Below are positions 4,603-5,976 of a stretch of DNA of 5,976 nucleotides, one piece after another; positions within the stretch are counted from its first letter, which is position 1; each line of letters opens with the position of its first letter. The DNA is taken from NCBI GenBank assembly GCA_030045295.1, contig JASIGD010000401.1, positions 1 to 5,976 on the forward strand. The letters are read 5' to 3'. Under the pieces are notes generated by a model. It was not told the origin of the DNA, made no database searches, and saw only the letters and a program-made list of their open reading frames with translations. A program made the position numbers and the translations under genes. Source of the DNA: Streptosporangiaceae bacterium (GTDB lineage: Bacteria > Actinomycetota > Actinomycetes > Streptosporangiales > Streptosporangiaceae).

Positions 4603-5421
4603 TTGACTACCGATCACGCCGAACAGGACCCGGGAAGGCCCGGTCCCCGCCGGGTGCGCGTATCCCGCGCAGCGGGCCTGACCGTCGCGCTCGTGCTCCT
4701 GGTCCTCGGCCTCACCGGCTGCACGAACGACACGTTCACCAGGCTGGGCTTCCCCAACCCCATCACCGAGCAGGGCAAGACGGTCCTCACGCTCTGGCAG
4801 GGTTCCTGGATCGCCGGCCTGGCCGTCGGCGCGCTGGTGTGGGGGCTGATCCTGTGGGCGGTGATCTTCCACCGCAAGCGCGGCGACAAGCTGCCGCCCC
4901 AGGCGCGCTACAACATGCCGATCGAGATCATGTACACGGCGGTGCCGTTCGTGCTGATCGCGGTGCTGTTCTACTTCACCGCGAAGGACGAGAACTACAT
5001 CAACAAGCTGTCGCCCAACCCGCAGGTGGTCGTGAACGTCCTCGGGTTCCAGTGGAGCTGGCAGTTCAACTACCCGCAATACCACGTGACGAATGTCGGC
5101 AACATGTGGGGTGAGGGGCCGTTGCCGGTGCTGGAGGTCCCGACCGGGGAAACGGTCCGGTTCAACCTGACTTCGGACGACGTCATCCACGCGTTCTGGG
5201 TGCCCGAGTTCTTGTTCAAGCGCGATGTCATCCCCGGCCACCCGAACCACTTCCAGGTCACGCTGACGCAGACGGGGACCTTCATCGGGCACTGCAGTGA
5301 GCTGTGCGGCCTTTACCACAGCCGAATGCTGTTTACGCTGAAGGTAGTGACCCCGCAGCAATTCCAGGCGTACATGGCCGCCGAGCAGGCGGCCCAGAGC
5401 TCGTCCGGGAGTAGCCCGTGA
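4603..5421 (+). CDS. ctaC: Cytochrome c oxidase subunit II (aa3 type), lipoprotein form
   Basis: This 272-residue subunit accepts electrons from cytochrome c (in actinobacteria, the cytochrome bcc complex) at its CuA site and passes them to subunit I. A basic N-terminus and hydrophobic segment (24-37) lead to a lipobox LTGC with C40 as the likely lipidated residue. Two membrane helices follow (about 68-89 and 109-126), then the aromatic electron-transfer stretch FQWSWQFNYP (149-158). The external cupredoxin domain has the complete CuA set: H196 in VIHAFWVPEF, then C231, E233, C235, H239 and M242 in the HCSELCGLYHSRM motif. The tail is serine-rich. The TTG start is chosen for its AAGGAAGG site and correct signal-peptide length. 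The stop overlaps the GTG of a 34-codon frame leading to ctaD. Confidence 0.95.
   Translation: MTTDHAEQDPGRPGPRRVRVSRAAGLTVALVLLVLGLTGCTNDTFTRLGFPNPITEQGKTVLTLWQGSWIAGLAVGALVWGLILWAVIFHRKRGDKLPPQARYNMPIEIMYTAVPFVLIAVLFYFTAKDENYINKLSPNPQVVVNVLGFQWSWQFNYPQYHVTNVGNMWGEGPLPVLEVPTGETVRFNLTSDDVIHAFWVPEFLFKRDVIPGHPNHFQVTLTQTGTFIGHCSELCGLYHSRMLFTLKVVTPQQFQAYMAAEQAAQSSSGSSP
5407..5411 (+). promoter_or_regulatory. Ribosome binding site for the ctaC-ctaD bridging frame
   Basis: GGGAG lies within the last ctaC codons, 6 nt before the GTG at 5418. This is a normal distance and gives the small frame its own possible initiation signal in addition to coupling with ctaC termination. Confidence 0.35.
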
Positions 5422-5522
5422 GCGCCATCCGGTACCGGCCGGCCAGCACCTGTCTGGGCGAGCGGCCGGCGGCCGGGCACGGGCTGACCGGACGGCGGAA
5501 GCATCTGGAGGAGGCACAGTGA
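5418..5522 (+). CDS. Unrecognised 34-residue small frame bridging ctaC and ctaD
   Basis: A GTG at 5418 overlaps the ctaC stop as GTGA, and the frame runs 34 codons to a TGA that overlaps the ctaD GTG, again as GTGA. The product starts MSAIRYRPASTCLGERP and ends RRKHLEEAQ. It is basic and hydrophilic, with one cysteine and no membrane segment. By hand count, G+C at codon positions 1, 2 and 3 is 26, 21 and 30 of 34, the order expected for actinobacterial coding sequence. A GGGAG site lies 6 nt upstream, and its last codons contain the ctaD ribosome binding site. I recognise no family. It may be a real small protein, or a frame that only couples translation of ctaC to ctaD. GC-rich palindromes such as CCGGTACCGG (5429-5438) leave a purely structural RNA possible. 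Confidence 0.4.
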   Translation: MSAIRYRPASTCLGERPAAGHGLTGRRKHLEEAQ

Positions 5523-5976
5523 GCACGATCGAACAGCCGGTCATCGCCGCGCCTCAGGAAAAAACCGAGCGCAAGGGATCGATCCTCGCGTACTGGCTGT
5601 CCTCGACTGATCACAAGATCATCGGGCACATGTACCTGATCACCTCCTATTTCTTCTTCCTGTGCGCCGGGATCATGGCGCTGCTGATGCGCATCCAGCT
5701 GCTGGGGCCGGACCAGCACTTCGTGTCCGACCAGCAGTACAACGAGCTGTTCACCATGCACGGCACGCTCATGCTGCTGCTGTTCGCCACCCCGCTGTTC
5801 ATCGGGTTCGCGAACGAGCTGGTGCCGCTGCAGATCGGCGCGCCGGACGTGGCGTTCCCGCGGCTCAACCTGCTGAGCTACTACCTGTTCACGTTCGGCG
5901 GGCTGATCCTGCTGTCCAGCTTCCTCACCCCGGGCGGCTCGGCGTCGTTCGGCTGGTACGCGTACTCGCCCCTGAC
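5519..5976 (+). CDS. ctaD: Cytochrome c oxidase subunit I (partial, 5' end)
   Basis: The first 152 residues are present; the gene runs off the window, the full protein usually being about 550-580 residues. Subunit I carries heme a and the heme a3-CuB centre that reduces oxygen and pumps protons. The actinobacterial start is recognisable: KGSILAYWLSSTDHKIIGHMY (19-39), a first helix (about 35-57), then ELFTMHGTLMLLLFATPL (76-93), where H81 is the expected low-spin heme a ligand. NELVPLQIGAPDVAFPRLN (99-117) follows. The CuB ligands lie beyond the window. The GTG at 5519 has GGAGGAGG (5507-5514) 4 nt upstream and overlaps the stop of the preceding small frame. It is in one operon with ctaC. Confidence 0.96.
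   Translation, partial: MSTIEQPVIAAPQEKTERKGSILAYWLSSTDHKIIGHMYLITSYFFFLCAGIMALLMRIQLLGPDQHFVSDQQYNELFTMHGTLMLLLFATPLFIGFANELVPLQIGAPDVAFPRLNLLSYYLFTFGGLILLSSFLTPGGSASFGWYAYSPL

Noticed and set aside
4396..5544. A 382-codon open frame on the minus strand opposite ctaC
   Set aside because: It mirrors the well-supported ctaC gene, is dominated by R, H, D and V as expected for a shadow frame, and shows no family motif.
1..5976. tRNA, rRNA, CRISPR array, insertion sequence, toxin-antitoxin or defence genes
   Set aside because: No cloverleaf, regular spaced repeats, transposase motifs, terminal repeats or defence-family domains were found on either strand. All sizeable genes belong to chromosomal housekeeping or envelope families.

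Overview
The window is high-GC DNA (roughly two thirds G+C by eye) with GTG and TTG starts, strong G+C bias at third codon positions and actinobacterial protein families throughout: PspAB, a mycobacterial-type adenosine kinase, DUF4232 and a lipoprotein-type CtaC. I read it as the chromosome of an actinomycete. The order erpA/hesB - adoK - (other genes) - ctaC matches, from memory, the M. tuberculosis Rv2204c-Rv2200c neighbourhood, but asnB is missing and different genes are inserted. I cannot name the genus.

Layout, left to right. Positions 1-33 hold the last ten codons of an upstream gene, possibly htpX, followed closely by pspAB (41-622). The next gap (623-736) looks like a thiol-stress ECF promoter: GGAAT, 18 nt, GTT, with a strong inverted repeat at the expected 5' end of the RNA. 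It leads into an A-type Fe-S carrier gene (737-1084) and, 20 nt later, an adenosine-kinase-like PfkB gene (1105-2073). A 193-nt gap with several small repeats precedes a DUF4232 lipoprotein gene (2267-2908). Then comes a CtaG-family membrane protein gene (2980-4023), probably on a leaderless transcript. A convergent tusA-like sulfurtransferase gene lies on the minus strand (4076-4399). A GC-rich hairpin (4037-4057) separates it from ctaG.

The right end is the start of a cytochrome aa3 oxidase operon. The ctaC gene (4603-5421, TTG start) encodes subunit II with complete CuA ligands. The ctaD gene (5519 to the window edge) encodes subunit I. A 34-codon frame (5418-5522) fits exactly between them, with GTGA start/stop overlaps at both ends. 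The ctaC leader carries an imperfect 22-bp tandem repeat with six G-tracts, a good G-quadruplex candidate just before the ribosome binding site.

Taken together, the genes suggest a respiration and cofactor-assembly neighbourhood: Fe-S insertion, sulfur transfer, an oxidase-assembly relative and the oxidase itself. The most unusual items are the bridging 34-codon frame, the G-rich tandem repeat, a CtaG relative with almost no histidines, a 22-bp perfect palindrome inside tusA, and the putative SigR/SigH-type promoter. No complete novel defence or mobile system is visible, and I see no tRNA, rRNA, CRISPR or insertion sequence.
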